From Thalassotalea fonticola (lineage in GTDB: Bacteria > Pseudomonadota > Gammaproteobacteria > Enterobacterales > Alteromonadaceae), in contig NZ_CP136600.1 in the NCBI RefSeq assembly GCF_032911225.1, positions 4,464,001-4,528,000 on the forward strand: DNA of 64,000 bases, in the 5' to 3' direction. The notes under the pieces were generated by a model. It had not been told where the DNA came from and made no database searches. It saw only the letters and a list, made by a program, of their open reading frames with translations. Below, in pieces: positions 27,277-36,981 of the stretch; within the stretch, counting starts at the first letter, position 1; each line of letters opens with the position of its first letter. Both the position numbers and the translations under genes were made by a program.

Positions 27277-30066
27277 CTAATAAACGGCTTGAATATTCTC
27301 TAGGTAGTCATCAGAGTTTTCTAACACAGCATCAATTTCATCAAACAATTCAAAAAATTCTGGCTCAAGCGTTTCTAAAGAAACATGCTGTTTTACTTGT
27401 GATTCTAAGCTTTTTACAATTCTTTCCAGCCTAGGAACCCCAACGTAGCAACAAGCACCGTTTAGCTTATGTACTAACGCACTGGTTGTAGATAAGTCTT
27501 CTAGACGGATATTATTTTGTAAGGCAACTTTCATTTCTGGTAATGACTGAATAAGCATAGTGAACATTTCAAGGGCTAAATCAATCTTATTGGCAGAACG
27601 GGTTAATGATAAATTCCAGTCATAAATACCGTTAAAAGTATTAGGCTGTGCAATGTTTTTATTTGCGACCGAGTTAACTTGTTCATTTATTATTGGACTA
27701 AGGTTTTCAATGCCCGAATGATCAAGAAGTATATTTTCTAACAATGACTCATCAATCGGTTTGGCTAAATAGGTATTGAAGCCTTCACTGATAAATTTCT
27801 CTTTTTCACCTGGCAATGCATGAGCTGTTACAGCTGTGATACACGTGTCTGCATTTAGTGAGTCTTCCTTGATTTTTTTCATTGCCGTAATGCCATCCAT
27901 TACTGGCATTTGAATATCCATTAAAATTAAATCATATTTGTCCTGACAACATAAATTGAATGCTTCTCGCCCATCTTTTGCTAACGTAACGTTTGCAACT
28001 TTTTGAGTGAGTAAGCTTTGAATTAACTTTAAATTTGCTTGGTTGTCATCGACAGCAAGTACGGTTAAAGGGAGCTTTTCATTAATGCTTTGCTTGCTTT
28101 CATCTGCTGTTTTTTCAATTCTCTTCGTATTAACCAACATTGCATTTTTTAAGTTTTTGTTAGTAATTGGTTTATTTATGCAAGATTGTGCACCAGATTT
28201 AATAAATGTATTTTTAAGGCTTAAAGAGTTGCTGTTTATGGCGATAATTACTTTTGCAATTTTTATCGATAATCGCTCAATGAGCTTTTTAATATCTTCG
28301 ATATTTGTAGCGGTAACTTGTTGGCCGATTAACGCGTAGTCAAAGTGTTGATTTAGCTGCGATTCGTTTAATTGTGAAATATCTTCTACCGAGGTGAGTT
28401 GCATATTCCAATGGCTTAAAACTGCCTCGGTTGCTTTCCTACTATGGGTATTTTTCTCAATATATAAGATTGATTTATGTTCAAGTTCAAAAGGTTCAAC
28501 AATATTATCAACTGGCAATTGATTGAGCTCAGTTTTAAAGGTAAAGGTAAAACTAGAACCTTTGTGGGGTTGACTGGTAAATGTAATGTTACCTCCCATT
28601 TCAGTCGCTAACCGTTTAGCAATAACTAAGCCTAACCCCGTGCCACCATATAAGCGCGTAATACTTTTATCTGCTTGTGAAAACGCTTCAAACAAAGTTT
28701 CTTCTTGCTTGGTGCTTATGCCTATACCTGTATCAGTAACCGTTAGAGAGATCATAACGTCTGAATTATCCTCTATGGCATAGTCTACATCTACCTTGAT
28801 AAATCCTTGGTTAGTAAATTTAATCGCATTACTTAATAAATTAATTATTACTTGTTTCACCCTTAAAGAATCACCGATTAAAGAGTTTGGTAAGTGCGGG
28901 TTTATATCTAGAGATAATTCGAGGTTTTTACTATGTGCAGAAGCAGACACCAGAATAACCGCTTCATCTATAGTATCTCTAAAACCAAAAGGTATATGCT
29001 CAAGTACCATTCTGCCTGAGTCTAGCTTGGAAAAATCAAGGATATCGTTAATGATAGATAGTAAATTATTGGCGGAATTGTCTATGGTACCAAGGTACTC
29101 GCGTTGTGTTTCACTTAGTTGGGTTTTTAATATTTGTCTGGTAAAACCTATGACTCCATTTAGAGGGGTACGTAGTTCATGACTCATATTAGCCAAAAAT
29201 TCAGACTTCACTCTGTTTGCGTCTTGGGCTTTTCTTTTGGCGAGATCTAATTGTACGTTTTGAATTTCAAATTGCTCTAACGCCGCACGTAAATCTCTTG
29301 TTGCTTGGTCGATGTTGGACTCTAAATCTAATTGGTAATCTTCAATCGCTTGCGCCATATTATTGATACCAATTCGCAGAATATCTAGTTCACCTTCAAA
29401 TGGGTCATCTATACGTGCGCCCAAAACGCCCTGACGAATTTGCAACACAATATCATTCATTTCCTTAACCGGGCCGGAAATAATTAATACCAATCGATTA
29501 GCAAAATTTGATGATAAAAATACGCCAAAAAAGACAGTAGATAAAGTGATTAAAATGATAAGTTGTTTGTCGAATAAAGTCCCTGCTTTGCTTAGCTCTA
29601 TAACAAAATAGCCGTAATATACAGCATCTTGATCCTCTTCATCTTCATCAAAATTTTTAACAAATACTGGGTTGTATAAAATGAAGCTGCCAGCCGTTTC
29701 TTGCACAATTGCTTCATTCAGTTGATAAACATCTTTGAGTTTATATTCTGCTGAATTGTTTGAGCCGTTATTGTTATATAAATTTATATTGGCGTGATCA
29801 AATAAAAGCAAATTAAGAATTTCGGAGGAGTTACTACCTTGTACGTAGCCGAGCAATTGCTGCAAACCATATTGTTCACTATCGTTTATATTCTTGACGA
29901 CACTAACTGACAACGTTTCTGCAATATGCTTGCCCTTATTAACTAAGGCATTGTCTACTTCTGTAACACGAGTTTGAGCAAAATAAACACCTAAAATTGT
30001 GCCAATTATTAATGTTGGTAAAACAGCAAATAAAATAACCCAGTCCTTGATAGTTATTTTGATCAT
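27277..30066 (-). CDS. barA: Hybrid sensor histidine kinase BarA
   Basis: BarA phosphorylates the response regulator UvrY (GacA), which turns on CsrB-type small RNAs that antagonise CsrA. The start at 30066 (MIKITIKDW) gives 929 residues and puts the first membrane helix at about 9-30; the open frame reaches 30210 but the extra 48 residues lack family character. Domains in order are TM1, a periplasmic sensor, TM2 (about 167-187), HAMP, the dimerisation domain with His296 (MSHELRTPLNG), an ATPase domain (DTGIGI, GGTGLGL), a degenerate receiver (about 530-645), a true receiver with Asp717 (LILMDIQMP) and a C-terminal Hpt with His866. It is divergent from rlmD, as in E. coli. CsrA itself is encoded at 61030. 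Confidence 0.93.
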   Translation of the reverse strand: MIKITIKDWVILFAVLPTLIIGTILGVYFAQTRVTEVDNALVNKGKHIAETLSVSVVKNINDSEQYGLQQLLGYVQGSNSSEILNLLLFDHANINLYNNNGSNNSAEYKLKDVYQLNEAIVQETAGSFILYNPVFVKNFDEDEEDQDAVYYGYFVIELSKAGTLFDKQLIILITLSTVFFGVFLSSNFANRLVLIISGPVKEMNDIVLQIRQGVLGARIDDPFEGELDILRIGINNMAQAIEDYQLDLESNIDQATRDLRAALEQFEIQNVQLDLAKRKAQDANRVKSEFLANMSHELRTPLNGVIGFTRQILKTQLSETQREYLGTIDNSANNLLSIINDILDFSKLDSGRMVLEHIPFGFRDTIDEAVILVSASAHSKNLELSLDINPHLPNSLIGDSLRVKQVIINLLSNAIKFTNQGFIKVDVDYAIEDNSDVMISLTVTDTGIGISTKQEETLFEAFSQADKSITRLYGGTGLGLVIAKRLATEMGGNITFTSQPHKGSSFTFTFKTELNQLPVDNIVEPFELEHKSILYIEKNTHSRKATEAVLSHWNMQLTSVEDISQLNESQLNQHFDYALIGQQVTATNIEDIKKLIERLSIKIAKVIIAINSNSLSLKNTFIKSGAQSCINKPITNKNLKNAMLVNTKRIEKTADESKQSINEKLPLTVLAVDDNQANLKLIQSLLTQKVANVTLAKDGREAFNLCCQDKYDLILMDIQMPVMDGITAMKKIKEDSLNADTCITAVTAHALPGEKEKFISEGFNTYLAKPIDESLLENILLDHSGIENLSPIINEQVNSVANKNIAQPNTFNGIYDWNLSLTRSANKIDLALEMFTMLIQSLPEMKVALQNNIRLEDLSTTSALVHKLNGACCYVGVPRLERIVKSLESQVKQHVSLETLEPEFFELFDEIDAVLENSDDYLENIQAVY

Positions 30067-30159
30067 AATTAAGCTCTTATTCGTGTTAAAATTATTTTTT
30101 ATGGTTGTTTCCAATAATGGCACCTTTTTAATCAAACTTGTAGAGTATCTGGATAATAA

Positions 30160-31491
30160 ATGGTTAATTTTTATAAACCCAAAGCTGTCAAAAAAAGCAT
30201 TAATCAGCAATTAACTGTTGAAATTAAAAGTCTCGATATGAATGGTGATGGAGTTGCACGTCAAGGGAAGAAACCTATCTTTGTTGAATTAGCCTTGCCT
30301 GGTGAAACAGTCGAAGTCAAAGTCACTGAAGAAAAGTCTAAATACTTACGAGCTAAAGCAAAAAAAATATTAGTTGCTGCCAGTACTCGAATTAAACCTG
30401 TGTGTAAGCATTTTTATCAATGCGGTGGTTGTGATTTGCAGCATTTAGACTACGAGCAGCAATTAACTTTCAAACAGCAAAAAATCAGCGATTTATTTCG
30501 TCGTAACTCTAATATTGAGCACTTACCCTGGGAGACCGCACTACATGTTGATATTTGGCATTACCGCCGTAAAGCAAGAATTGGTGTGCAATATAATAAA
30601 TTAAATCAGGCCATTGTTGGTTTTCGACAAAAAAGTTCTAATGTGTTGACGCCGATAAAAAGTTGTCCTGTATTGCCAGACGTTTTTGCCGATGAATTTT
30701 CTGACTTCTCTACATTAATAAATAGCTTTAGTAGTAAACAAGCTATCTCACACATAGAAGTTATTGCCGCTGAAGAACCGCTAGTCATTTTTAGGCAAGT
30801 CAGAAAATTGAGCACCGAAGATCAGCAAAAACTGCTTGAATTTAATCAACATAAACCTTATCAAATAGCCTTACAGCAAGATGGTGGCTTACATTATCTT
30901 GTAACACAAAACAGTCCTTATTTAAGTTACAAAGTAAATGGGTGTGATTTACAGTTTTCCCCGACAGATTTTGTGCAGGTTAACATTAACTTAAATACCA
31001 AAATGGTTAACCAAGCAATTCAATGGTTAGCACTTGAACCTCAGGATAATATTCTCGATTTATTTTGTGGTTTGGGGAATTTCAGTTTACCGATTGCCAA
31101 GCAAGTTAACTCTGTTATTGGCGTCGAGGGTGTGCAAGATATGGTTGAACGAGCAGATATGAATGCTCAGGCTAACCAGTTAACGAACTGTAAATTTTAC
31201 CAAGCAGACTTAAATGCCGAAACGAATGACTGGCCTTGGTTAACGGCAGATAGCGAAAATATGGTTAACAAAATTGTATTAGATCCCGCTAGAGCTGGTG
31301 CATATAATGCAGTAAAAAATATAGTAGAACTAAATGTAAATACCGTACTCTATATATCTTGTGACGCTGCCACAATGGCCAGAGATGCGAAAGTATTACT
31401 TGATAATGGCTTCACCCTTAGAAAAATATGTTTAATGGATATGTTTAGCCATACCAGGCATGTTGAAACAATGGCACTATTTTGTCGTTGA
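30160..31491 (+). CDS. rlmD: 23S rRNA (uracil-1939-C5)-methyltransferase RlmD
   Basis: RlmD (RumA) methylates U1939 of 23S rRNA with SAM. The 443-residue protein has an N-terminal TRAM domain (about 15-75), the Fe-S cluster Cys (C82, C88, C91 in VCKHFYQCGGC, and a fourth Cys in IKSCPVLPD), the SAM-binding LDLFCGLGNFSLP and the catalytic region with LDPARAGA and YISCDAATMARD. It lies between barA and relA as in E. coli. Confidence 0.96.
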   Translation: MVNFYKPKAVKKSINQQLTVEIKSLDMNGDGVARQGKKPIFVELALPGETVEVKVTEEKSKYLRAKAKKILVAASTRIKPVCKHFYQCGGCDLQHLDYEQQLTFKQQKISDLFRRNSNIEHLPWETALHVDIWHYRRKARIGVQYNKLNQAIVGFRQKSSNVLTPIKSCPVLPDVFADEFSDFSTLINSFSSKQAISHIEVIAAEEPLVIFRQVRKLSTEDQQKLLEFNQHKPYQIALQQDGGLHYLVTQNSPYLSYKVNGCDLQFSPTDFVQVNINLNTKMVNQAIQWLALEPQDNILDLFCGLGNFSLPIAKQVNSVIGVEGVQDMVERADMNAQANQLTNCKFYQADLNAETNDWPWLTADSENMVNKIVLDPARAGAYNAVKNIVELNVNTVLYISCDAATMARDAKVLLDNGFTLRKICLMDMFSHTRHVETMALFCR

Positions 31492-31545
31492 TAGTTTGTA
31501 ACAATTTTAGTTTAGTATTTTATTAAAAAATCGATAGGAAAATTA

Positions 31546-33741
31546 ATGGTTTCAGTACGGAAATCTCATCAGCTATCTGCAGAAAATTTTGATACTTGGT
31601 TGGCAGAGTTAGACCTTAATGAACAAAAATACAGCGCCCTTGAACTATTGTGGGCAAAGTTACATGTTCATTTTAATAAGAATTTATTGTGCCAGCAAAA
31701 AGCCTTAGAGATGGTAGAAATTTTAGCTGGTTTGAATATGGACAAAGATTCATTGTCAGCCGCAATGATTGTGCCGCTAATCGAGACAGACATTATTGAT
31801 TTAGATACGGTTGAAGAAACTTATGGCAAAGCAATTTACACCTTAGTTAAAGGGGTAAATCAAATGGATGCAATACGTAGCTTACAGCAACCAAGCGGCG
31901 TTCATTTAGCCAGTGGTCAAATTGATAACTTGCGTAAAATGTTACTGTCAATGGTTGAAGATGTTCGTGCAGTAGTGATTAAACTGGCTGAACGAGTATG
32001 CAATTTACGCTTTGTTAAAAATGCCGATGAAGAAAGCCGGGTATTAGCAGCCAAAGAAAGCGCCAGTATTTATGCACCTTTGGCTAATCGCTTAGGAATA
32101 GGGCAGTTAAAGTGGGAACTCGAAGATATATCATTTCGCTATTTACACCCCAATACCTATAAAAGAATAGCAAAGCTGCTCGATGACAAGCGCTTAGTTC
32201 GTGAACAATACATGAGTGATTTTGTTGCCAACATCCAACAACAGCTAGATAAATTAAATATAAAAGGCATTGTTTATGGCCGCCCTAAACATATCTACAG
32301 CATTTGGAAAAAGATGCAGCAAAAATCATTAGATTTTGACCAGTTGTTTGATGTTAGGGCAATTCGAGTTGTCGTGGATGAATTACAAGATTGTTACGGC
32401 GCCTTAGGTGTTGTACATACTAGTTGGAAACATTTGGCGAGTGAATTTGATGATTATGTTGCTACGCCAAAAGCTAATGGTTATCAATCCATACATACCG
32501 TTGTTCTGGGGCCTGAAGGCAAATCAGTAGAAGTGCAAATTCGTACTCAGCAAATGCACGATGATGCTGAACTTGGGGTTGCTGCACATTGGCGTTATAA
32601 AGAAGGCAATGCTAGTGGCAAAGCAGGAAGCTTTGATGAAAAAATAAACTGGTTACGTAAATTACTGCAATGGCAAGAAGATGTGTCAGGCTCAGATGAG
32701 TTGGTTGATGAACTACGCAATGAAGTGTTTGAAGATCGAATTTATGTATTTACTCCTAATGGTGATGTTATTGATATGCCCAATGGCTCTACACCGTTAG
32801 ATTTTGCCTATTACATACACTCTAATGTTGGTCATTGTTGTATAGGCGCTAAAATCACCGGAAGAATAGTCCCTTTTACTTATAAATTAAAAACAGGCGA
32901 ACAATTAGAAATACTAACCAGCAAACAACCAAACCCTAGTCGTGATTGGTTAAATCCGAGTTTAGGTTACATACACACAGCTCGAGCTCGCTCAAAAGTG
33001 CAAGCTTTTTTTAAGCACCTAGATAAAGATAAACACATTCAGGCAGGGAAAGAAACTTTAGAGTTGGAGTTACAACGCCATGAACTTAGCGATGTTGATT
33101 TTAACCCAATTTTAAAGCGTTTTAATGTACATAACCTTAATGATTTATATGCGGTAATTGGTAGCGGCCAAGTTAAAATTTTGCAAGTAATACATCAATT
33201 GCAGTTTCAGCTTGATAAATTAAAGCCTGCGGCTGAAGTCGACCCTAAAATGGTGATCCGCCAACAGTCAGAAAAACAGCAAGTTGATAATAATGGCATT
33301 ACGGTTTCAGGAGTTGGTAACTTACTAACTCACATGGCCAAATGTTGTCAACCAGTGCCGGGGGATAACATTCAAGGGTTTATAACTCAAGGACGCGGTA
33401 TATCAATTCATCGTGGCGATTGTGAGCAACTGCAAAATTCGTTAAAGCAATCCCCTGAGCGGTTAGTTGACGTGCAATGGGGTGATAAAGTTGGTCATAA
33501 CTATAAAGTTGCGATTCAAATTACTGCTGGTGATCGACAAGGGTTATTGCGTGATGTAACGACAATTATTGCCAATGAAAAAGTAAATGTGTTGGATATG
33601 TCATCACGCATGGATAATAAACACCGCTTATATATTATGGATTTTAAATTGGAGGTTGCCAGCGCACAGCTGCTGGATCGGCTTGTGAGTAAGATTGATC
33701 AACTTGATGATGTTGTTGCGGTAAAACGACTTCGCAGCTAA
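31546..33741 (+). CDS. relA: GTP pyrophosphokinase RelA
   Basis: RelA makes (p)ppGpp when uncharged tRNA enters the ribosomal A site. The 731-residue protein has an N-terminal pseudo-hydrolase domain (the HD residues are not preserved), the synthetase domain (about 240-370, with YGRPKHIYSIWKKM, FDVRAIRVVV and NGYQSIHTVV), a TGS domain (VFTPNGDVIDMPNGSTPLDFAY), a Cys-containing zinc-finger region (AKCCQPVPGD) and a C-terminal ACT domain. Length equals the family (about 744 in E. coli). It precedes mazG; no mazEF pair lies between, unlike E. coli. Confidence 0.96.
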   Translation: MVSVRKSHQLSAENFDTWLAELDLNEQKYSALELLWAKLHVHFNKNLLCQQKALEMVEILAGLNMDKDSLSAAMIVPLIETDIIDLDTVEETYGKAIYTLVKGVNQMDAIRSLQQPSGVHLASGQIDNLRKMLLSMVEDVRAVVIKLAERVCNLRFVKNADEESRVLAAKESASIYAPLANRLGIGQLKWELEDISFRYLHPNTYKRIAKLLDDKRLVREQYMSDFVANIQQQLDKLNIKGIVYGRPKHIYSIWKKMQQKSLDFDQLFDVRAIRVVVDELQDCYGALGVVHTSWKHLASEFDDYVATPKANGYQSIHTVVLGPEGKSVEVQIRTQQMHDDAELGVAAHWRYKEGNASGKAGSFDEKINWLRKLLQWQEDVSGSDELVDELRNEVFEDRIYVFTPNGDVIDMPNGSTPLDFAYYIHSNVGHCCIGAKITGRIVPFTYKLKTGEQLEILTSKQPNPSRDWLNPSLGYIHTARARSKVQAFFKHLDKDKHIQAGKETLELELQRHELSDVDFNPILKRFNVHNLNDLYAVIGSGQVKILQVIHQLQFQLDKLKPAAEVDPKMVIRQQSEKQQVDNNGITVSGVGNLLTHMAKCCQPVPGDNIQGFITQGRGISIHRGDCEQLQNSLKQSPERLVDVQWGDKVGHNYKVAIQITAGDRQGLLRDVTTIIANEKVNVLDMSSRMDNKHRLYIMDFKLEVASAQLLDRLVSKIDQLDDVVAVKRLRS

Positions 33742-33782
33742 ATAACAAAATAATAATAGATAATGAGTAATAAGGTAGTGCA

Positions 33783-34583
33783 ATGCTAAATAGCCCTGGT
33801 TCAATTGAAAAGCTAATTTGGATCATGAGTCAATTAAGAGATCCAGTTAAAGGCTGTCCTTGGGATCTTAAGCAAAGTTATGAAACGATTGTGCCTTATA
33901 CACTTGAAGAAGCGTTTGAGGTTGCCGAGGCGATTGAAAGTAATGACTATGATGAGCTTGAAAAAGAACTGGGTGACTTGCTCTTTCAAGTCGTTTTTTA
34001 TGCGCGTTTAGGCGAAGAAGAACAAAAGTTTAATTTTTCTGACATAGTAAGTGCTATTTGTGAAAAGCTCATCCGCCGCCATCCGCATGTATTTGCCAAT
34101 TCAGTGGGTCTTTCAGAGCAAGAAATAAAAGCTAACTGGGAGAATGAAAAAGCCAAGGAGCGTGTGCAAAAAAATAATCAAACATCAGTTTTAGATGACA
34201 TACCTAAAGCATTACCGGCTTTGTCACAGGCGGCAAAAATTCAAAAGCGCTGTTCTCATGTTGGCTTTGACTGGGACAATATTGAAGATGTTCTAGCGAA
34301 AGTGAAAGAAGAAGTATTGGAAGTCGAAGAAGAACTTTTAGCCCAAAATATAAATAACGCTCTCGTCGCCGAAGAGATTGGCGATTTGTTATTTGCTGTG
34401 GTTAACTTAGCTCGACATGCCAAACAAGATCCCGAGCAACTACTGCGTCAAGCAAGTCGAAAGTTCACCAAACGTTTTAATTATATCGAGCAATATCATT
34501 TTGATAATAACCTTGATATCAAACAGTCGACATTATTGCAGTTAGAACACCTTTGGCTACAAGCTAAGAACATAACCATTTAG
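33783..34583 (+). CDS. mazG: Nucleoside triphosphate pyrophosphohydrolase MazG
   Basis: MazG hydrolyses (d)NTPs to monophosphates and pyrophosphate and has been linked to lowering (p)ppGpp. The 266-residue protein contains two MazG helical domains: the first with GCPWDLKQSYETI, EEAFEVAEAI and ELGDLLFQVVFYA, the second with VGFDWDNIEDV, KEEVLEVEEEL and EIGDLLFAVVNLAR. The EExxE and ExxD metal-binding motifs are clear. It follows relA by 41 bp and is probably in the same transcript. Confidence 0.96.
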   Translation: MLNSPGSIEKLIWIMSQLRDPVKGCPWDLKQSYETIVPYTLEEAFEVAEAIESNDYDELEKELGDLLFQVVFYARLGEEEQKFNFSDIVSAICEKLIRRHPHVFANSVGLSEQEIKANWENEKAKERVQKNNQTSVLDDIPKALPALSQAAKIQKRCSHVGFDWDNIEDVLAKVKEEVLEVEEELLAQNINNALVAEEIGDLLFAVVNLARHAKQDPEQLLRQASRKFTKRFNYIEQYHFDNNLDIKQSTLLQLEHLWLQAKNITI

Positions 34584-34592
34584 GAAATTAGT

Positions 34593-35204
34593 ATGAAAAT
34601 GAAAGCCGTAATATTTACTTTATTAAGCGCTACAATTTTAACCATAAACTCCAATCTATCGACTGCTAGTGAAGCGCCGTTGGTTTCAATTAAAAGCCAA
34701 GATGCATTTTTTAATAATATCAAAGCTCATTGTGGCAAAGCATTTGCTGGTCAAGTTACCGTTGATAATTCATCATCGGACAGTTTTGCCAATAAAGCAT
34801 TAGTGATGCATGTAAGAAAATGCAGTGACACTGAATTACAAGTACCATTTCATGTTGGTGAAGACTCATCACGTACTTGGATCATCACTAAAACTGGCAG
34901 CGGTATGTCGTTAAAGCATGACCATCGCCATAAAGATGGTTCAAACGATGAATCAACCATGTATGGTGGTCATACATTGGACGCAGGTTGGGCACAGGTA
35001 CAATCATTTCCAGCAGACCAATACTCGAAAGAGTTGTTTGTCAGCCTGGGTATTCCACAGTCGAATGGTAATACCTGGCAAATGTATATCTACCCTGAAG
35101 TTTTCACGTACAGAATGGTTAGAGAAGGACGCGAGTTTAGAGTTGATTTTGACCTAACAAAGCCTATTACCCCACCAAGCGCTCCTTGGGGCTATAAAGA
35201 TTAG
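34593..35204 (+). CDS. Conserved-looking secreted protein of unknown function
   Basis: I do not recognise this 203-residue protein. It starts with a signal peptide (about 26 residues, ending near STAS), so it should be periplasmic or a lipid-free outer-membrane-associated protein. The mature part has Cys in AHCGKAFAG and RKCSD, which could form one disulfide, a polar HDHRHKDGSNDES stretch with four close His/Asp that might bind metal, and a beta-rich C-terminal half rich in Trp and Tyr. It begins 9 bp after mazG, so it is probably transcribed with relA-mazG, but nothing suggests a shared role. Confidence 0.75.
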   Translation: MKMKAVIFTLLSATILTINSNLSTASEAPLVSIKSQDAFFNNIKAHCGKAFAGQVTVDNSSSDSFANKALVMHVRKCSDTELQVPFHVGEDSSRTWIITKTGSGMSLKHDHRHKDGSNDESTMYGGHTLDAGWAQVQSFPADQYSKELFVSLGIPQSNGNTWQMYIYPEVFTYRMVREGREFRVDFDLTKPITPPSAPWGYKD

Positions 35205-35241
35205 TTGCGACAGCCCATATAATTCAATCCGCGGGCAATTA

Positions 35242-35297
35242 ACGTCATAAAAACGTCATCTTTTTGTCACCGCGCTGACATCTTTTAACTTTATTCT
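35242..35297 (+). promoter_or_regulatory. Predicted tandem Pho box with -10 element
   Basis: Four 7-base half-sites resembling CTGTCAT lie at exact 11-bp steps: ACGTCAT (35242-35248), ACGTCAT (35253-35259), TTGTCAC (35264-35270) and CTGACAT (35275-35281), with 4-bp spacers. A -10-like TATTCT (35292-35297) starts about 10 bp after the last half-site, the geometry of PhoB-activated promoters, where the Pho box replaces the -35. It is 25 bp before the ATG of the 385-residue gene. PhoB control is inference from the pattern. Confidence 0.6.
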
Positions 35298-35321
35298 ACT
35301 TCTAAATCTAAGGAGTAGAAT

Positions 35322-36479
35322 ATGTTAAAAGTGAATTCCAGAATAAATCTAATTCGTAAACGAAGTGCCGCAGATAAAGTATATGTACCAAGTGACGCCC
35401 GAGAAAATCAATATGTATTAGTTGAATTTAAACCTAATTTAGCCTTACTGGAATTAATCTCTGGTAAGTCAAACAATGGTGTATATTTTTCTGATTTCTA
35501 TCGAAACTTGAGTCATAGCTTTTTTAATTTATGTGAGCAATATGGTTTTGAAAATGTCAGCTTTATTGCTAAAAATAAATTAGTAAGAGTGATGTATGCG
35601 CAAGAACAGCAAGTGATTGAAACGCAGCAGCAAATCCTGTTTATGTATAACCCCGAAGTTCATACTGGGCTAAGAACATTTTTTAATGCCGATTTGTTGG
35701 CTGATAAAATAGAGTTATTATTTTTAGCAACTGGAGAGCAGCTTCGTTTAAATGCGCCTGAATTTCATCAACGAGTTAGTGAATTAATCACTACATTTTC
35801 CCGATTGATGAGCGTCGATATTGGCACCTTTAAAATACGCGATCATCAACATTTGACCTACGATGTATTTTCGTCAGTTAAAGGCAATAAGAAAACCGTC
35901 ACTCATGGCTTTAGGCCTTTGATTAAAAGGTATCAGCAACAATCATTAATATTACCTAAAACTAATCACAATATGACGTTTGCAATAGCAAGCTTACCGG
36001 TAAATAAGAGTTTATTGCAGTTTTGTGATATTGATGAAAGTGCGCCAGATCCTTACAATCCGCTGTACACATATGTAAGTGATTTATTTGTAAAAATTGC
36101 CAAGCAATACAATCTTAATCAACTAGCGATAGTTGCTAATGGTAAAGTGCCTATTATTCGACAAGACAATGAAGATTATCTGTTGCCTAAAGGTGAGTTG
36201 CTTTATCTTGGATTTAAACCTGTTGGTAGTGGTGGCCTTTTTGTAAGTCAGTGGGATAGTCAAAACTTGGTTGATACCATTAAATTAGTATTTATCGCAT
36301 CAGAAATAAATATAAATAAACGCGGCTATGGTCGGTTTGTAAACCATTTAACCGAGGCGTTAAAGCAATTAAGTTTTGAATTAGGGTATAAGCCCAACAA
36401 AGACACTGTGATGCTTAGGTTTCATCAACATTTGATGTATAACCTTCCCAAAGCAAATGACAGTTCAACTGGGATATAA
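35322..36479 (+). CDS. Uncharacterised two-repeat protein, predicted Pho-regulated
   Basis: I do not recognise this 385-residue protein. It has no signal peptide or membrane segment and should be cytoplasmic. It is built of two homologous halves, about residues 33-180 and 220-372. Shared patterns are SHSFFNLCEQYGFENVSFIA with SDLFVKIAKQYNLNQLAIVA, LLADKIELLFLATGE with NLVDTIKLVFIASEI, and an ending of R-x-HQHL-x-Y in both (175-180 and 367-372). The repeats are alpha/beta in look; no catalytic motif stands out. An AAGGAG ribosome-binding site lies 7 bp before the ATG, and a Pho-box-like array sits directly upstream. The gene converges on yjbQ with only 4 bp between the stops. Confidence 0.8.
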   Translation: MLKVNSRINLIRKRSAADKVYVPSDARENQYVLVEFKPNLALLELISGKSNNGVYFSDFYRNLSHSFFNLCEQYGFENVSFIAKNKLVRVMYAQEQQVIETQQQILFMYNPEVHTGLRTFFNADLLADKIELLFLATGEQLRLNAPEFHQRVSELITTFSRLMSVDIGTFKIRDHQHLTYDVFSSVKGNKKTVTHGFRPLIKRYQQQSLILPKTNHNMTFAIASLPVNKSLLQFCDIDESAPDPYNPLYTYVSDLFVKIAKQYNLNQLAIVANGKVPIIRQDNEDYLLPKGELLYLGFKPVGSGGLFVSQWDSQNLVDTIKLVFIASEININKRGYGRFVNHLTEALKQLSFELGYKPNKDTVMLRFHQHLMYNLPKANDSSTGI

Positions 36480-36483
36480 AAAT

Positions 36484-36903
36484 TTATTGACCATTGATGG
36501 TGGCTAATATTCTGCGCGGGGAAGCGTGATCACGATGTTCATTCAAATATATACCCTGCCATGTGCCTAATGCCAGTAGGCCATTGGTAATAGGAATAGT
36601 TAATTGACAACCTAAAATAGACGACTTGATATGTGCTGGCATATCATCGCTTCCTTCATAGTCATGCTCGTAATAGGGTGCATTTTCAGGCACAAATTTA
36701 TTAAAATGTCGTTCCAAATCTGCGCGCACTGTCGGATCGGCATTTTCATTTATTGTTAGTGACGCTGAGGTATGTTGTAAGAATAGATGCAATACCCCCA
36801 TTTCTATGGTTTGTATTTGCGGTAATTGCACTGAAATTTCATTATCAATTAAATGAAATCCACGATTTTTAGCGTTAAGTTTTATTTGCTGTTGCAACCA
36901 CAT
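36484..36903 (-). CDS. yjbQ: YjbQ family protein (UPF0047)
   Basis: The 139-residue protein is a full-length YjbQ, a small trimeric beta-sandwich protein for which weak thiamine-phosphate synthase activity has been reported. Typical motifs are [25 protein letters not shown], with the conserved His, and [16 protein letters not shown] near the end with a second His cluster. The physiological role is not settled. A GAGG ribosome-binding site lies before the start. The gene stands alone between convergent and divergent neighbours. Confidence 0.92.
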   Translation of the reverse strand: MWLQQQIKLNAKNRGFHLIDNEISVQLPQIQTIEMGVLHLFLQHTSASLTINENADPTVRADLERHFNKFVPENAPYYEHDYEGSDDMPAHIKSSILGCQLTIPITNGLLALGTWQGIYLNEHRDHASPRRILATINGQ

Positions 36904-36981
36904 TTTGACCTCTGTTGTGCGGAGTAATTATTGATATAACTTGTATAGCAAAATATTATAGATACTGACATAAAATCTCTA

